From: Carnimonas bestiolae
GTDB lineage: Bacteria; Pseudomonadota; Gammaproteobacteria; Pseudomonadales; Halomonadaceae
Length of the DNA stretch: 64,000 nucleotides
Reading direction: 5' to 3' (one strand)
Assembly (NCBI RefSeq): GCF_051251125.1
Contig: NZ_JBPCZL010000010.1
The position numbers and the translations under genes are program-made. The notes under the pieces are model-generated. The model made no database searches and was not told the DNA's origin. It worked only from the letters and a program-made list of their open reading frames with translations. Each line of letters starts with the position of its first letter. Position 1 is the first letter of the stretch. Below are positions 17,733 to 27,090 of the stretch, in pieces.

Positions 17733-18719
17733 ATGGGTATGCTGGTTGATGGGGTGTGGCACGACGTGTGGTACGACACCAAGTCGAGCGGCGGGCGCTT
17801 TGAGCGCTCGACGTCGCAGTTTCGCCATTGGTTAACGGCGGATGGTTCGGCAGGTCCTTCGGGCGAAGGCGGTTTTGCGGCCGAGAAAGGGCGCTATCAC
17901 CTGTACGTGTCGCTGGCGTGTCCCTGGGCGCATCGCACGCTGATTGTGCGACAGTTGAAAGGGCTGGAAGACTTCATCTCGGTATCAGTTGTGCATCCGC
18001 TCATGCTGGAGAACGGCTGGAACTTCGATAGCGATTTTCACAACGCGACCGGCGACACGCTGTACGGCAACGATTACCTGTACCAAATTTATCTGAAGGC
18101 CGACCCGCATTACAGCGGTCGTGTCACGGTGCCGGTGCTGTGGGATAAGCAGCGTGAAACCATCGTTAGCAATGAGTCCTCCGAAATCATCCGCATGTTC
18201 AACACCGCCTTTGATGAGCTGGGCGCGACGCCAGGGCACTTCTACCCTGATGCACTGCGTACGCAGATCGACGAGCTGAATGGCTGGATCTATCCGACGC
18301 TGAATAACGGGGTGTATCGGTCAGGTTTTGCGACATCGCAGGAGGCCTACGATGAGGCGGTGGTGCAGGTATTCGACACCCTCGATGCGTTGGAAGAGCG
18401 GCTGGGCCAGCAGCGCTTCCTTACGGGTGATCAACTCACTGAGGCTGATATTCGGCTGTGGACCACGCTGGTGAGGTTCGATCCGGTTTACGTCACGCAT
18501 TTCAAATGTGATCGCAAGCGCATTAGTGACTACCCGAACCTGTTCGGCTACCTGCGCGACATCTATCAGCACGAAGGCGTAAGCAAGACGGTGGATATCG
18601 ATCATATTCGTCACCACTACTATCGCAGCCACAAAACGTTCAATCCCACGGGCGTTATCTCAATCGGCCCTGACGAGGATCTCAGCGCGCCTCATGGGCG
18701 TGAGGCGTTGTTCACGTAA
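17733..18719 (+). CDS. yqjG: Glutathionyl-hydroquinone reductase
   Basis: 328 residues of the Xi-class glutathione transferase family (YqjG/PcpF). The thioredoxin-fold N-terminal part carries the active Cys in LACPWAHR (C63), and the helical C-terminal domain follows. The family reduces glutathionyl-hydroquinones to hydroquinones with GSH. GGGAGAG precedes the ATG by about 5 bases. It is a single-gene unit with a terminator downstream. Confidence 0.93.
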   Translation: MGMLVDGVWHDVWYDTKSSGGRFERSTSQFRHWLTADGSAGPSGEGGFAAEKGRYHLYVSLACPWAHRTLIVRQLKGLEDFISVSVVHPLMLENGWNFDSDFHNATGDTLYGNDYLYQIYLKADPHYSGRVTVPVLWDKQRETIVSNESSEIIRMFNTAFDELGATPGHFYPDALRTQIDELNGWIYPTLNNGVYRSGFATSQEAYDEAVVQVFDTLDALEERLGQQRFLTGDQLTEADIRLWTTLVRFDPVYVTHFKCDRKRISDYPNLFGYLRDIYQHEGVSKTVDIDHIRHHYYRSHKTFNPTGVISIGPDEDLSAPHGREALFT

Positions 18720-18833
18720 GGCGAAAATCGAGCGATCGATACGATTTCACGATTTTTTTATCGTAGAAGTGAACTTTTCGAATCGTGGCATGGTCTCAGT
18801 TAGTGTTCCCTTGCAATGATTCTTTTATTGATG

Positions 18834-18862
18834 GCCCGGCTTCCCCAGTCGGGCATTTTTTT
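18834..18862 (+). terminator. Terminator downstream of yqjG
   Basis: An 8-bp stem GCCCGGCT / AGTCGGGC (one G-T pair) with a TCCCC loop is followed by seven Ts. It lies about 115 bases after the stop. Confidence 0.8.
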
Positions 18863-19121
18863 GTCTGTTCTACAGAGCGCGAAGTTCCGTACGGTGACCC
18901 GCTAACGCTGAACACTTCCTGTGCCCGACCCTGCTGCGTTAGACCATGGCGCGGCATCTTCCCACGCCCCGTTCATCGCCGTTCATCGCCGTTCATCGCC
19001 GGTCATCGCCGGTCATCGGCGTGCTATCTGTGCGCTGACCTGCCCGTAGAAGCTAACCCCACTGTCGAATAACGCCGGCGACCCGCCAGTACGCCGCAGA
19101 TTATCCTTACCGCAGACGCAC
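18863..19121. other. Non-coding gap with a decamer repeat
   Basis: No gene is recognised between the two terminators. The only structure seen is the five-copy decamer array listed separately. Confidence 0.5.
18971..19020. repeat. Five-copy decamer tandem repeat
   Basis: Three copies of GTTCATCGCC are followed by GGTCATCGCC and GGTCATCGGC in direct tandem. It lies in a gene-free gap. Confidence 0.9.
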
Positions 19122-19154
19122 AAAAAACGCCTCGGTCATTGGATGACCGAGGCG
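19122..19154 (-). terminator. Terminator of the Spy-like gene
   Basis: A perfect 12-bp stem (19128-19139 with 19143-19154) and TGG loop are followed on the minus strand by TTTTTT. It sits 21 bases after the stop. Confidence 0.93.
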
Positions 19155-19175
19155 CTGACGGGAGAAGCCTTCAGC

Positions 19176-19601
19176 TTATCCGCGTTTGTGCATCATTGGG
19201 TGATGACGCGGGCCCATCGGCGGTTTGGTTACGGCTTCCCAGGCGGCTAGCTGTTTGCCGTTGAGTACCTTGGCCAGTTCAGCGTGGCGGGTATCCAAGG
19301 CCTTTTTGAATGCGGCGCGCTGCTCAGCAGTAGGCGGCGTCGGTTTTTCACCGCGCGCAGGACGCTGGTGTTTGGGCAGGCTCTGGAAGAAGTGCTGCTC
19401 AGCTTTCCAGACCGCGCTCTGCTGATCGCTGCTGAGATTCCAGGACTCGAGCAGCGGCTGATAGCGCTGGTGAAGGAAGCTCTGTGCCGAAGCAGCGGTG
19501 GGGGCGGTAGCGCTGTGAGCATGCTCCGCGGGAGCGGCCAGTGCACTGCCGGCAGTAAGTGAAGCGGCGACCAAGGAAGCGACTGCAAGTGCGTGTTTCA
19601 T
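19176..19601 (-). CDS. Small periplasmic protein, Spy/CpxP (LTXXQ)-like
   Basis: 141 residues starting at MKHALAVASL, with GGAG 9 bases upstream and a clear Sec signal peptide ending at SALA. The mature protein is helical and charged, with LSSDQQ and LNGKQLAAWE resembling LTxxQ repeats, and ends in a His/Met-rich tail (GPRHHPMMHKRG). The family includes periplasmic chaperones and metal-stress proteins (Spy, CpxP). The tail could bind metal. The family match is by eye and is moderate. Confidence 0.65.
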   Translation of the reverse strand: MKHALAVASLVAASLTAGSALAAPAEHAHSATAPTAASAQSFLHQRYQPLLESWNLSSDQQSAVWKAEQHFFQSLPKHQRPARGEKPTPPTAEQRAAFKKALDTRHAELAKVLNGKQLAAWEAVTKPPMGPRHHPMMHKRG

Positions 19602-19958
19602 GTAGTAATTCTCCGTCATGGAATGAGGCTGTGACATTAACAGCACTCCGATTCACGGAATAGATAGCAGATTTTCTGGCGGGGAATCGAAAATTTCTTC
19701 AAAAAGTGGTTATTGAGACATTAATGTCAAAGAAGCTGGAAAAACAGAAATTATATGTCAATCAGACGCCTTCGCTCGCCGCTTGCCAACGTCATTGGAA
19801 AGAGCGAGGAAGGTTTTACTCAGTCGGTTACACAGCCTGCATATTTCAGCCACATGGCAGAGCCCCTGCATCGAATGCGTGCTAATCGGCGCCTTCAGGC
19901 CGCACCTGCGTTGCTCGACCCCTTAGTGCTTATTCGTTCGCTGGAGCGAGCAGGGCCA
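19602..19958. other. Non-coding gap
   Basis: Contains the promoter region of the Spy-like gene at its left end. A 70-codon plus-strand frame near 19755 has no ribosome-binding site and no family features and is not called. Confidence 0.5.
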
Positions 19959-20303
19959 CTACACTGATGTCGATGTCGAGCTACTTTCGGGAGCGTCATC
20001 GTGCTGCTGCGAGTAGTGCGACGAGGATGCGCTATCGTCGTCGCTCAAATGGGACAGCCACCCATTAAGTCCTGACAGTAGCGCGCCATAGAAGATGACC
20101 CATAGCACCATCCAGATGAGCGTCGCAATGGCGAAATTGCGCTTGGAGGGTTGGGTACGCTTAGTAAATATCCAGTAAAGGCAAAAGGCGACATTCACCA
20201 GCGGTATACCCATGGCAAACACCGTCCAAAACCAATTCATGCAGCTAATGGGCTGTCTTTCTACGGCGGTGGCGGGGGTATTGGCAGTCTGTGCGTCAGT
20301 CAT
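19959..20303 (-). CDS. Small inner-membrane protein of unknown function
   Basis: 114 residues from MTDAQTANTP, with GGAGA upstream. Two hydrophobic helices (about residues 22-48 and 57-82) are separated by a basic loop (TKRTQPSKRN). The C-terminal tail is Ser/Asp/His-rich and low in complexity. I recognise no family. Confidence 0.7.
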   Translation of the reverse strand: MTDAQTANTPATAVERQPISCMNWFWTVFAMGIPLVNVAFCLYWIFTKRTQPSKRNFAIATLIWMVLWVIFYGALLSGLNGWLSHLSDDDSASSSHYSQQHDDAPESSSTSTSV

Positions 20304-20525
20304 GAAGGCTTCTCCGAGCCAAAAAAATGATCGTAGCAAAGATAGCCGCGAGGCGGGGTTTGGGAAAGCTTAATCGAGTGATAGGTCCAATATTTATTGC
20401 TCATATAAGGTTATTGGCTCTTTACCTAACGAGTTGCGTACCGCACATTTGATTTTCCCCTGCCGGTTCACGCTGGCTAGGGCTAGAGTCCTTGATAATT
20501 CCAACCACAACGACGGTGAGGTCTC

Positions 20526-21929
20526 ATGTCTGCTACTTCAGACGCTCCCGGCCATCAGCTTAAAGGCCAACTGAAAACTCGCCAGGTCACCATGATCTCG
20601 ATTGCGGGCATCATTGGTGCCGGTCTCTTTGTTGGCTCCTCCAACGCCATTGCCGTTGCAGGCCCTGCCGCTATCCTGTGCTACGCCTTTACCGGTGTGA
20701 TCGTGATTCTAATCATGCGCATGCTGGGCGAAATGGCCGTTACCCAGCCCGATTCCGGCTCCTTTTCTACCTACGCAGACCGCGCCATCGGCAAATGGGC
20801 CGGATTTACCATTGGCTGGCTCTATTGGTGGTTCTGGGTGCTGGTGCTGCCGGTCGAGGCGATCGCGGGCGCGCATATCGTGCATGCGTATTTGCCCGAA
20901 TTTCCGGTGTGGCTGCTGTCGCTGGCCATCGTGCTAGTGCTGATGGGCACCAATCTGCTGAGCGTGGCGGGGTTCGGTGAGCTGGAATTCTGGTTCTCAC
21001 TGATCAAGGTCGTCGCGATCATCGCCTTTATCGTGCTGGGAATAGCCGCGGTTGCCGGCGTGCTGCCGGTACCCGATCAGGGCGGCTTCGCGCGTCTCAC
21101 CCAATTGGGCGGCTTTGCGCCGAATGGTGCCGGTGCGGTAATTGGCGGGGTGCTGATTACGGCGTTTTCGTTCTTTGGCGCTGAAATCGTCACCATTGCC
21201 GCTGCCGAATCGCGCGATCCGAAAACGCAGATTACCCGCGCCACCAAGCTGGTGGTGTGGCGGATTGCCATCTTCTATCTGGTTTCTATGCTGCTGGCGG
21301 TGTGCATCGTTAACTGGAACGATCCGCGTCTGGTAGAAGTCGGCACCTTCCAGCGTGCACTGGAAGTGCTGCAAATTCCTCGGGCACGGCTGATCGTCGA
21401 CATGATTGTGTTGACTGCGGTCACCAGCTGCATGAATTCCGCGCTCTATACCGCCTCTCGAATGATGCTGTCGCTGGCATCGCGCAAGGATGCCCCCGCG
21501 CTGATGGCGCGAATTTCGTCCAACGGCGTGCCGCGCCGTGCAGTGGTTGCTTCTGCGCTAGTGGGCGTTATTGCCAGCCTCTGCAACTTCCTGTTTCCCG
21601 AAGATATTTTCAGCACCCTGCTGGCGTCTACCGGGGCAATAGCGATGCTGGTGTATCTGGTGATTGCGGTGTCACAGGTTAGGCTTCGCTATGCCATGGC
21701 CGCGCGCGGAGAGACGCCGCAGCTGAAGATGTGGCTGTTCCCGGGGCTGAGCTATCTCACTATTGCGGGTCTGTTGACGGTGCTGGGCTATATGCTGATT
21801 TCGCCGGATTTTCGCACCGAATCGATCATGACCGGATCGGTGGCCTTTGTCGTGGTGGCCGCGGGAATCTGGAACAGCGCCCGCTTGAATCGTGCTCGGC
21901 AGATGCAGCAGGCGGTGTGGTCGTCGTAA
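20526..21929 (+). CDS. gabP: GABA/amino-acid permease (GabP-like)
   Basis: 467 residues, APC superfamily, with 12 expected helices. The N-terminal block SIAGIIGAGLFVGSS, the segment GSFSTYADRAIGKWAG and TSCMNSALYTASRM align well with E. coli GabP. It imports 4-aminobutyrate or a related amino acid with protons, although substrate cannot be fixed from sequence and no gabT or gabD lies nearby. GAGG precedes the ATG. The transcript ends at a terminator that lies inside the convergent MFS gene. Confidence 0.82.
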   Translation: MSATSDAPGHQLKGQLKTRQVTMISIAGIIGAGLFVGSSNAIAVAGPAAILCYAFTGVIVILIMRMLGEMAVTQPDSGSFSTYADRAIGKWAGFTIGWLYWWFWVLVLPVEAIAGAHIVHAYLPEFPVWLLSLAIVLVLMGTNLLSVAGFGELEFWFSLIKVVAIIAFIVLGIAAVAGVLPVPDQGGFARLTQLGGFAPNGAGAVIGGVLITAFSFFGAEIVTIAAAESRDPKTQITRATKLVVWRIAIFYLVSMLLAVCIVNWNDPRLVEVGTFQRALEVLQIPRARLIVDMIVLTAVTSCMNSALYTASRMMLSLASRKDAPALMARISSNGVPRRAVVASALVGVIASLCNFLFPEDIFSTLLASTGAIAMLVYLVIAVSQVRLRYAMAARGETPQLKMWLFPGLSYLTIAGLLTVLGYMLISPDFRTESIMTGSVAFVVVAAGIWNSARLNRARQMQQAVWSS

Positions 21930-21989
21930 TACCTCGCGTGGCGATCGCGATGGAGGAACACTCGAGCTCATTCCATCGCGCGCTTCCCC

Positions 21990-23198
21990 TCACTCCAACG
22001 GCGCTATCGCATAGCGCCGTTTCATTTTAATGGTCTGCCAGGTAAGCCATACGCCCAGCAGCGCAATCAGCGTTGCGGCGAAGCCAAGTATTCCGATGCC
22101 CCACTGGGCCACAATGGCGCCACCTATCATCGAGCCCAACGCGGTGCCGCCGTTGGTCGCAGAGACATTCATGGTGCCTGCCAACGCTTTGGCACGCTGG
22201 GCGGCGGCTACCACTCGCACCTGACACACGGGAAAGAGCGCTGTGTAGGCGATTCCCCACATGGCTAAGGCGATCCATAGCAGTATTGGCTGCGATGCCA
22301 TCAGGGTGCTTAAGGTCATGCCGCCGCCGAGCATGGATAAAAAGAAGATCGTGGTGCGCAGTAGGCTGCGATCGAGAAATTTGCCGCCCAGCCAGTTTCC
22401 CACCAGACCAATGGCACCGAAGCCCAGCAGCCACCAGCCAACATCGGCATCGCTTACCCCAGCGACCTTTTGCAGGAAGTGGGCGAAGTAGGTGTATGCG
22501 GTAAACATCGCGGTAAATACCACCACCGACAGCAGCAGGTTGATCAGGAAGTACGGCTTTTTAAGAATGCCTAACTGCTCTTTCAGCCTGAATTTCAGCG
22601 GTTTCTCCAGCGTGGGCATGTAGTAGTAGTGCGCGGCGGCGGTGATCAGCGATAGCAACGCCAGCACGCCAAAAAGCGCACGCCAGCCCAGCAGATGCGA
22701 TATCAGGGTGCCGAATGGAATGCCGATGAGCAGCGCGCAGGCCGACCCCAGATAGAACTGCGCCGACGCGCGCCCCGCGTTACCGGGTCCGGCCAGCTGC
22801 ACGGCTGTTTCACTGGCAGTGCCCCAAAACACCGGCAGCGCTAGCGCTGGCAGGATACGGGCAATGGCGAGGGTGGCGAAATTGGGCGCCAGCGCCGCTA
22901 TCAGATTAGCGACCGCGTAAATAACCATTACGCTAATAAATAGCGGCTTGCGCTTCTTGCCTGCCAGCAATGCCGTCAGAAATGGCCCGCTCAGCATGAC
23001 CGTCACCGCGAACAGCGTCACTAGCTGACCGGCGGTGGTGGTCGAGACGCCAAGCCCCTGCGCCAGCTCGGGCATAATGCCAATGATGCCGTATTCGGTG
23101 GTGATCGCGACAAAGGCGCTCAACGTCAGCAGCGCAATCGGCAAACGGTTGGGCAGGGGAGCGGTGCGGGGGCCGGTGGTATCGGTGGCGGTGTTCAT
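21990..23198 (-). CDS. MFS exporter, DHA1-type drug:H+ antiporter family
   Basis: 402 residues with 12 expected helices. The start at MNTATDTTG is chosen because GGGGGAAG lies 4 bases before it. Features of the DHA1 group (AraJ/PbuE/NepI relatives) include ITTEYGIIGIMPELAQGLGV near the start of helix 1. The gene diverges from a LysR regulator, an arrangement usual for inducible efflux pumps. The substrate is unknown. Confidence 0.82.
   Translation of the reverse strand: MNTATDTTGPRTAPLPNRLPIALLTLSAFVAITTEYGIIGIMPELAQGLGVSTTTAGQLVTLFAVTVMLSGPFLTALLAGKKRKPLFISVMVIYAVANLIAALAPNFATLAIARILPALALPVFWGTASETAVQLAGPGNAGRASAQFYLGSACALLIGIPFGTLISHLLGWRALFGVLALLSLITAAAHYYYMPTLEKPLKFRLKEQLGILKKPYFLINLLLSVVVFTAMFTAYTYFAHFLQKVAGVSDADVGWWLLGFGAIGLVGNWLGGKFLDRSLLRTTIFFLSMLGGGMTLSTLMASQPILLWIALAMWGIAYTALFPVCQVRVVAAAQRAKALAGTMNVSATNGGTALGSMIGGAIVAQWGIGILGFAATLIALLGVWLTWQTIKMKRRYAIAPLE
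21997..22028 (+). terminator. Terminator of gabP inside the end of the convergent MFS gene
   Basis: A perfect 11-bp stem AACGGCGCTAT / ATAGCGCCGTT with CGC loop (21997-22021) is followed by TCATTTTAA. The same bases encode the last codons of the MFS gene (RRYAIAPLE) on the other strand. Confidence 0.85.
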
Positions 23199-23351
23199 AG
23201 GGCTTCCCCCAGGGTAAGCGGTCGTGTGCGTTGAAAAGGCGCGCATAATGCGCCGGCAACGCGCCGCTAGACAAACGACTTCTAATCACTGACAGTTGAG
23301 TTATTGTTAATCGAAAGGACGGCGCATCGTCCTGCTCAGGACCCCTTCTCC
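23199..23351. promoter_or_regulatory. Divergent promoter region MFS / LysR
   Basis: A 153-base gap between divergent starts should contain both promoters and a LysR box. No box was resolved. Confidence 0.45.
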
Positions 23352-24281
23352 ATGCAAGAAAGCCGTCTGAAGCTGCCGCCACTCAACGCCCTTCGCACGT
23401 TCGAAGCGGCGGCGCGTCATCTTGGCTTCAATAAAGCCGCTGAAGAACTTTTCGTTACTCCAGCTGCTGTCAGTCGACAAATAAAGGTGCTGGAGGCCTA
23501 TTTCGGCGTAGCGCTGTTCAAGCGCACCCATCGCTCGATTGAGCTTACTGAAGCAGGCATGCTGCTCCAGCCCACCGCCACTCACGCGCTACAGCAGTTG
23601 GCCAGTGCCTCCGAAGCGCTGGTGCAGCGGCGCCATCGCGGTTATCTAACGCTCGCCATTTCGTCTGCGTTTGCCCAACTGTGGTTCATGCCGCGCTTTG
23701 CATCGCTGAATCAGCTCTATCCAGAGCTACAGCTGCATATGCTGAGCCGTGAAGGCAACCCGAGCCTTGATGAAGAATTCGACGCGGCCGTCTTTCTGGG
23801 GCAGCCGCAATCACCGCGCTATGTGGCCGAATATCTGTTTTCCGAAGAAGTCTTTCCGGTATGCACACCACGCTTTCTTGATCAGCATCCAGAAGTCGCC
23901 TCGCTGGAGGGGCTGTCGCAGGTGACGCTAGTGGACCTAAGCGCCCGTCACTGGGCGTCACAGCTATGGACACCCATCGATTGGGACTTCTGGTTTGAAG
24001 CGGTAGGTATCGAGCGCCAGCGCGGTCACCGCGAAATGCAGTTCAGCCAGTTTTCGATGATGATCGATGCGGTGCGTCAGGATATTGGTATCGGGCTGGC
24101 ATGGCGGCATCTGGTGGAACCGCAGTTGGCAAGCGGCGAGCTGGTTCGGCCGCTGGAAGAGCGTTATATGGCAAAAGAGCGTTGCCACTACCTTGTCTAC
24201 GACAGAAGGCGCGCAAACTCGCCGGATATTCAGGCATTGAGTGAGTGGTTGCTCGCGGAAACCGCTCCTTTGCGCGAATAA
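23352..24281 (+). CDS. LysR-family regulator (GcvA-like), probable regulator of the divergent exporter
   Basis: 309 residues from MQESRLKLPP. The winged helix contains PPLNALRTFEAAARHLGF and AAVSRQIKVLE, typical of the GcvA/AmpR branch. The start at 23304 is rejected because the family begins just before the PPLNALR block; AGGA lies about 10 bases before the chosen ATG. Divergence from the MFS gene suggests local control (inference). Confidence 0.87.
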   Translation: MQESRLKLPPLNALRTFEAAARHLGFNKAAEELFVTPAAVSRQIKVLEAYFGVALFKRTHRSIELTEAGMLLQPTATHALQQLASASEALVQRRHRGYLTLAISSAFAQLWFMPRFASLNQLYPELQLHMLSREGNPSLDEEFDAAVFLGQPQSPRYVAEYLFSEEVFPVCTPRFLDQHPEVASLEGLSQVTLVDLSARHWASQLWTPIDWDFWFEAVGIERQRGHREMQFSQFSMMIDAVRQDIGIGLAWRHLVEPQLASGELVRPLEERYMAKERCHYLVYDRRRANSPDIQALSEWLLAETAPLRE

Positions 24282-24453
24282 CGTGGGGCGCTTTGGCGGC
24301 GAATATCATGCTGCGTGAGCACACGGTAATTAATTGATTTATTTGTAACTTAATTATCGGTGAGTAATCGTCATAATAAGATAAAAGTAGCGTTTTACCC
24401 GTTGCTTTGCGCTCTATACTGCGCCGGTCATCTCCCACGCAAGGCATCCGCTC

Positions 24454-25779
24454 GTGTTTCACTTCCTCCGCGAGGCCCCTGATCAGCCGCTGATTCAGGA
24501 TCAACAGCAGGTTGATCACCTGTACCGCTACTGGCGTATCAATATCCTAATCACCACTTATATTGGCTACGCCGTCTTTTATTTCACCCGCAAGAGTTTT
24601 AACTTCGTGATGCCCTCCATGCTTGAAGACCTCGGTTTGAAGGCAGCGGATATCGGTATGCTGGGCACGGCCTTCTATCTGACCTATGGCGTATCCAAGT
24701 TTGTGTCGGGCATTCTGAGTGACAAAGCGAATCCCCGCTATTTCATGGGGCTTGGCTTAATAGCCACCGGTGTCATCAACATTTTCTTCGGGCTCTCGTC
24801 CTCTTTGCTGGCGTTAATGACGCTGTGGATTCTGAACGCCTTCTTTCAGGGGTGGGGATGGCCGCCGTGTTCACGACTACTCACCACCTGGTACTCGCGC
24901 AAGGAGCGTGGGCTGTGGTGGTCGATCTGGAATACCTCGCACAATGTCGGTGCGGCGCTGATTCCGCTCTTGGCAGGCGTGCTGGCGGTGCACTGGGGCT
25001 GGCGCTACGGCATGGTGGTGCCGGGCGTTGTGGCGGTGCTGTTTGGTCTGGTGGTGTGCTGGCGCGTGCGCGACAGGCCGCGCTCGCTGGGACTGCCGAG
25101 CGTGGGCGAGTGGCAAAACGATGCGGCCGAAAAAGCGCAGGAGCAGGACGGCAAAGGGCTGCCGCTGAAAGACGTGCTGTGCCGCTACGTGCTGCTCAAT
25201 CGCTATGTGTGGCTGCTGGCGTTTGCCTATGTGCTGGTGTACGTGGTGCGCACCGGTATCAACGATTGGGGCAATCTGTTTTTGATTCGCGAGCACGGCT
25301 ACTCGCTGATTAGCGCCAACTCTGCGCTGTCGCTGTTCGAGCTGGGCGGGCTGCTCGGCACGCTGGTAGCAGGCTGGGGGTCTGACAAGTTGTTCAAGGG
25401 CAATCGCGGGCCCATGAACCTGATCTTTGCGATTGGTGTGGTGGCGTCGGTGGCGCTGCTGTGGTGGCTGCCGACGCAGAACTTTACGCTGCTGGCGGGC
25501 AGCTTTTTCCTGATCGGTTTCTTCATTTTCGGCCCGCAAATGCTGATTGGCCTGGCGGCTGCGGAGGCTTCGCACAAGGAAGCCGCGGGCGCGTCCACCG
25601 GTTTCGTCGGCCTGTTTGCATACATGGGGGCCGCCCTTGCCGGTTATCCCATTGCCCGCGTGCTCGACGTGTGGAGCTGGACGGGCTTCTTCGGCGTGCT
25701 GGCAGTAGCGGCTGCGCTGACCGCGCTGCTGCTGGCGCCATTAGCCAAGGCGCGTGTGGTGAGAGCGCCATCGCGTTAA
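24454..25779 (+). CDS. UhpC-like organophosphate:Pi antiporter family protein
   Basis: 441 residues, GTG start. The protein aligns along its full length with E. coli UhpC: RYWR near residue 27, YAVFYFTRKSFNF, TYGVSKFVSG, ARLLT-type WYSRKERG, VLVYVVRTGINDWGNL, GWGSDKLFKGNRGPMNL and the C-terminal KEAAGASTGFVGLFAY. UhpC is a membrane sensor for external glucose-6-phosphate and works with the UhpAB two-component system. No uhpA, uhpB or uhpT is present in this neighbourhood, so here the protein may act as a sugar-phosphate transporter itself. The start matches that of UhpC. Confidence 0.85.
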   Translation: MFHFLREAPDQPLIQDQQQVDHLYRYWRINILITTYIGYAVFYFTRKSFNFVMPSMLEDLGLKAADIGMLGTAFYLTYGVSKFVSGILSDKANPRYFMGLGLIATGVINIFFGLSSSLLALMTLWILNAFFQGWGWPPCSRLLTTWYSRKERGLWWSIWNTSHNVGAALIPLLAGVLAVHWGWRYGMVVPGVVAVLFGLVVCWRVRDRPRSLGLPSVGEWQNDAAEKAQEQDGKGLPLKDVLCRYVLLNRYVWLLAFAYVLVYVVRTGINDWGNLFLIREHGYSLISANSALSLFELGGLLGTLVAGWGSDKLFKGNRGPMNLIFAIGVVASVALLWWLPTQNFTLLAGSFFLIGFFIFGPQMLIGLAAAEASHKEAAGASTGFVGLFAYMGAALAGYPIARVLDVWSWTGFFGVLAVAAALTALLLAPLAKARVVRAPSR

Positions 25780-25978
25780 CGTTAGCACTTTCCCATGCTA
25801 ACGGCCGCATAATGGGTCGTTAGCGTGCAGCGGAGGCAGCGGTAAGGCGACCATTTGCTTAACCGCTGGTTCCTGCTATCTTGACTGATTCTCTTAACGG
25901 CGGACGCTGCATCACTCAATGCACGTCCTTTTTTCTTTTCATGCGTGCAGTATCTGGCTGCTCTCCCGGAACTCAATC

Positions 25979-26983
25979 ATGGCCTTTAATCTCAAAAATC
26001 GCTCGCTTCTGAGCCTTATGCACCATTCGCAGCAAGAGATCGAATTTCTTGTCGAGCTGTCGGCTGAGCTGAAGCGCGCCAAGTATGCAGGGCATGAGCA
26101 GCAGCGATTAAGCGGCAAGAACATTGCGCTGATTTTTGAGAAAACCTCGACGCGCACTCGCTGTGCCTTCGAAGTAGCCGCACGTGACCAAGGCGCGGGG
26201 GTCACCTACATGGAGCCGTCGTCGTCGCAGATTGGTCACAAGGAGTCGATCAAGGATACTGCTCGCGTGCTGGGACGGATGTTCGACGCCATTGAGTACC
26301 GTGGCGATCATCAGGGCACTGTGGAAGCACTGGCGGAATACGCGGGCGTGCCGGTGTTTAACGGTCTGACTGACGACTTCCATCCCACCCAAATGCTGGC
26401 GGATGTGCTGACTATGCGCGAGCATCGCGACGGGCCCTTGAGCGCTATCAGCTACGCCTACCTGGGCGATGCGCGCTTTAACATGGGGCGTTCGCTGCTG
26501 ATGATTGGTGCCAAGCTTGGCATGGACGTGCGCATTGGTGCGCCGCGTGCGCTGTGGCCCGATGAAGCTTTTGTAGAAGAATGCCGAGCCTTTGCAGCAC
26601 TGAGCGGTGCTCGCATTACGCTTACCGAGGATGCGCACGCGGCAGTAGACGGTGTGGACTTCATTCACACCGATATCTGGGTGTCGATGGGCGAGCCCGC
26701 AGAGGTGTGGGATGAGCGTATCAAACTGCTGACCCCTTACCGCGTCGATGCGGCCATGCTGGCGGCCGCCAACAATCCGCGGGTTAAATTCATGCACTGC
26801 CTACCGGCGTTCCACAACACCGATACTGCGGTAGGAAAGCAGGTCGCAGAGCGCTATCCGCAGTTTGCCGATGGTATAGAGGTAACCGAAGAGGTCTTCG
26901 AATCTGCGGCTAATGTCTGTTTCGATCAGGCCGAGAACCGACTGCACACCATTAAGGCGATTATGGTGGCGTCGCTCGGCTAA
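25979..26983 (+). CDS. argF: Ornithine carbamoyltransferase (ArcB/ArgF type)
   Basis: 334 residues from MAFNLKNRSL. Carbamoyl-phosphate site STRTR (57-61), HPTQ (135-138) and ornithine-site HCLPAFH (273-279, C274) are intact. The opening residues and overall sequence resemble the catabolic ArcB of Pseudomonas closely, though ArgF/ArgI of enterobacteria belong to the same long-chain group. No arcA or arcC is adjacent, so an anabolic role in arginine synthesis is at least as likely. An upstream in-frame ATG at 25919 is rejected since the family start is well conserved. The ribosome-binding site is weak. Confidence 0.92.
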   Translation: MAFNLKNRSLLSLMHHSQQEIEFLVELSAELKRAKYAGHEQQRLSGKNIALIFEKTSTRTRCAFEVAARDQGAGVTYMEPSSSQIGHKESIKDTARVLGRMFDAIEYRGDHQGTVEALAEYAGVPVFNGLTDDFHPTQMLADVLTMREHRDGPLSAISYAYLGDARFNMGRSLLMIGAKLGMDVRIGAPRALWPDEAFVEECRAFAALSGARITLTEDAHAAVDGVDFIHTDIWVSMGEPAEVWDERIKLLTPYRVDAAMLAAANNPRVKFMHCLPAFHNTDTAVGKQVAERYPQFADGIEVTEEVFESAANVCFDQAENRLHTIKAIMVASLG

Positions 26984-27008
26984 TAGGCTGATATCTCCGC
27001 GCAATCGC

Positions 27009-27044
27009 AAAACGGGTCGCCCATCGTGGGCGGCCCGTTTGTTT
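27009..27044. terminator. Bidirectional terminator between argF and the metallopeptidase gene
   Basis: A 14-bp stem AAACGGGTCGCCCA / TGGGCGGCCCGTTT (one G-T pair, TCG loop) is followed by GTTTG on the plus strand and TTTTGC on the minus strand. It lies between convergent genes. Confidence 0.85.
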
Positions 27045-27090
27045 GGTAATGACGCTGGCGGCACGTGGTGACCCCGAGGGGAAGGCGCTG

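Noticed and set aside
25780..25803. Terminator after the UhpC-like gene (8-bp stem CGTTAGCA / TGCTAACG)
   Set aside because: The hairpin is real but no T-run follows, so it is not listed as a terminator.
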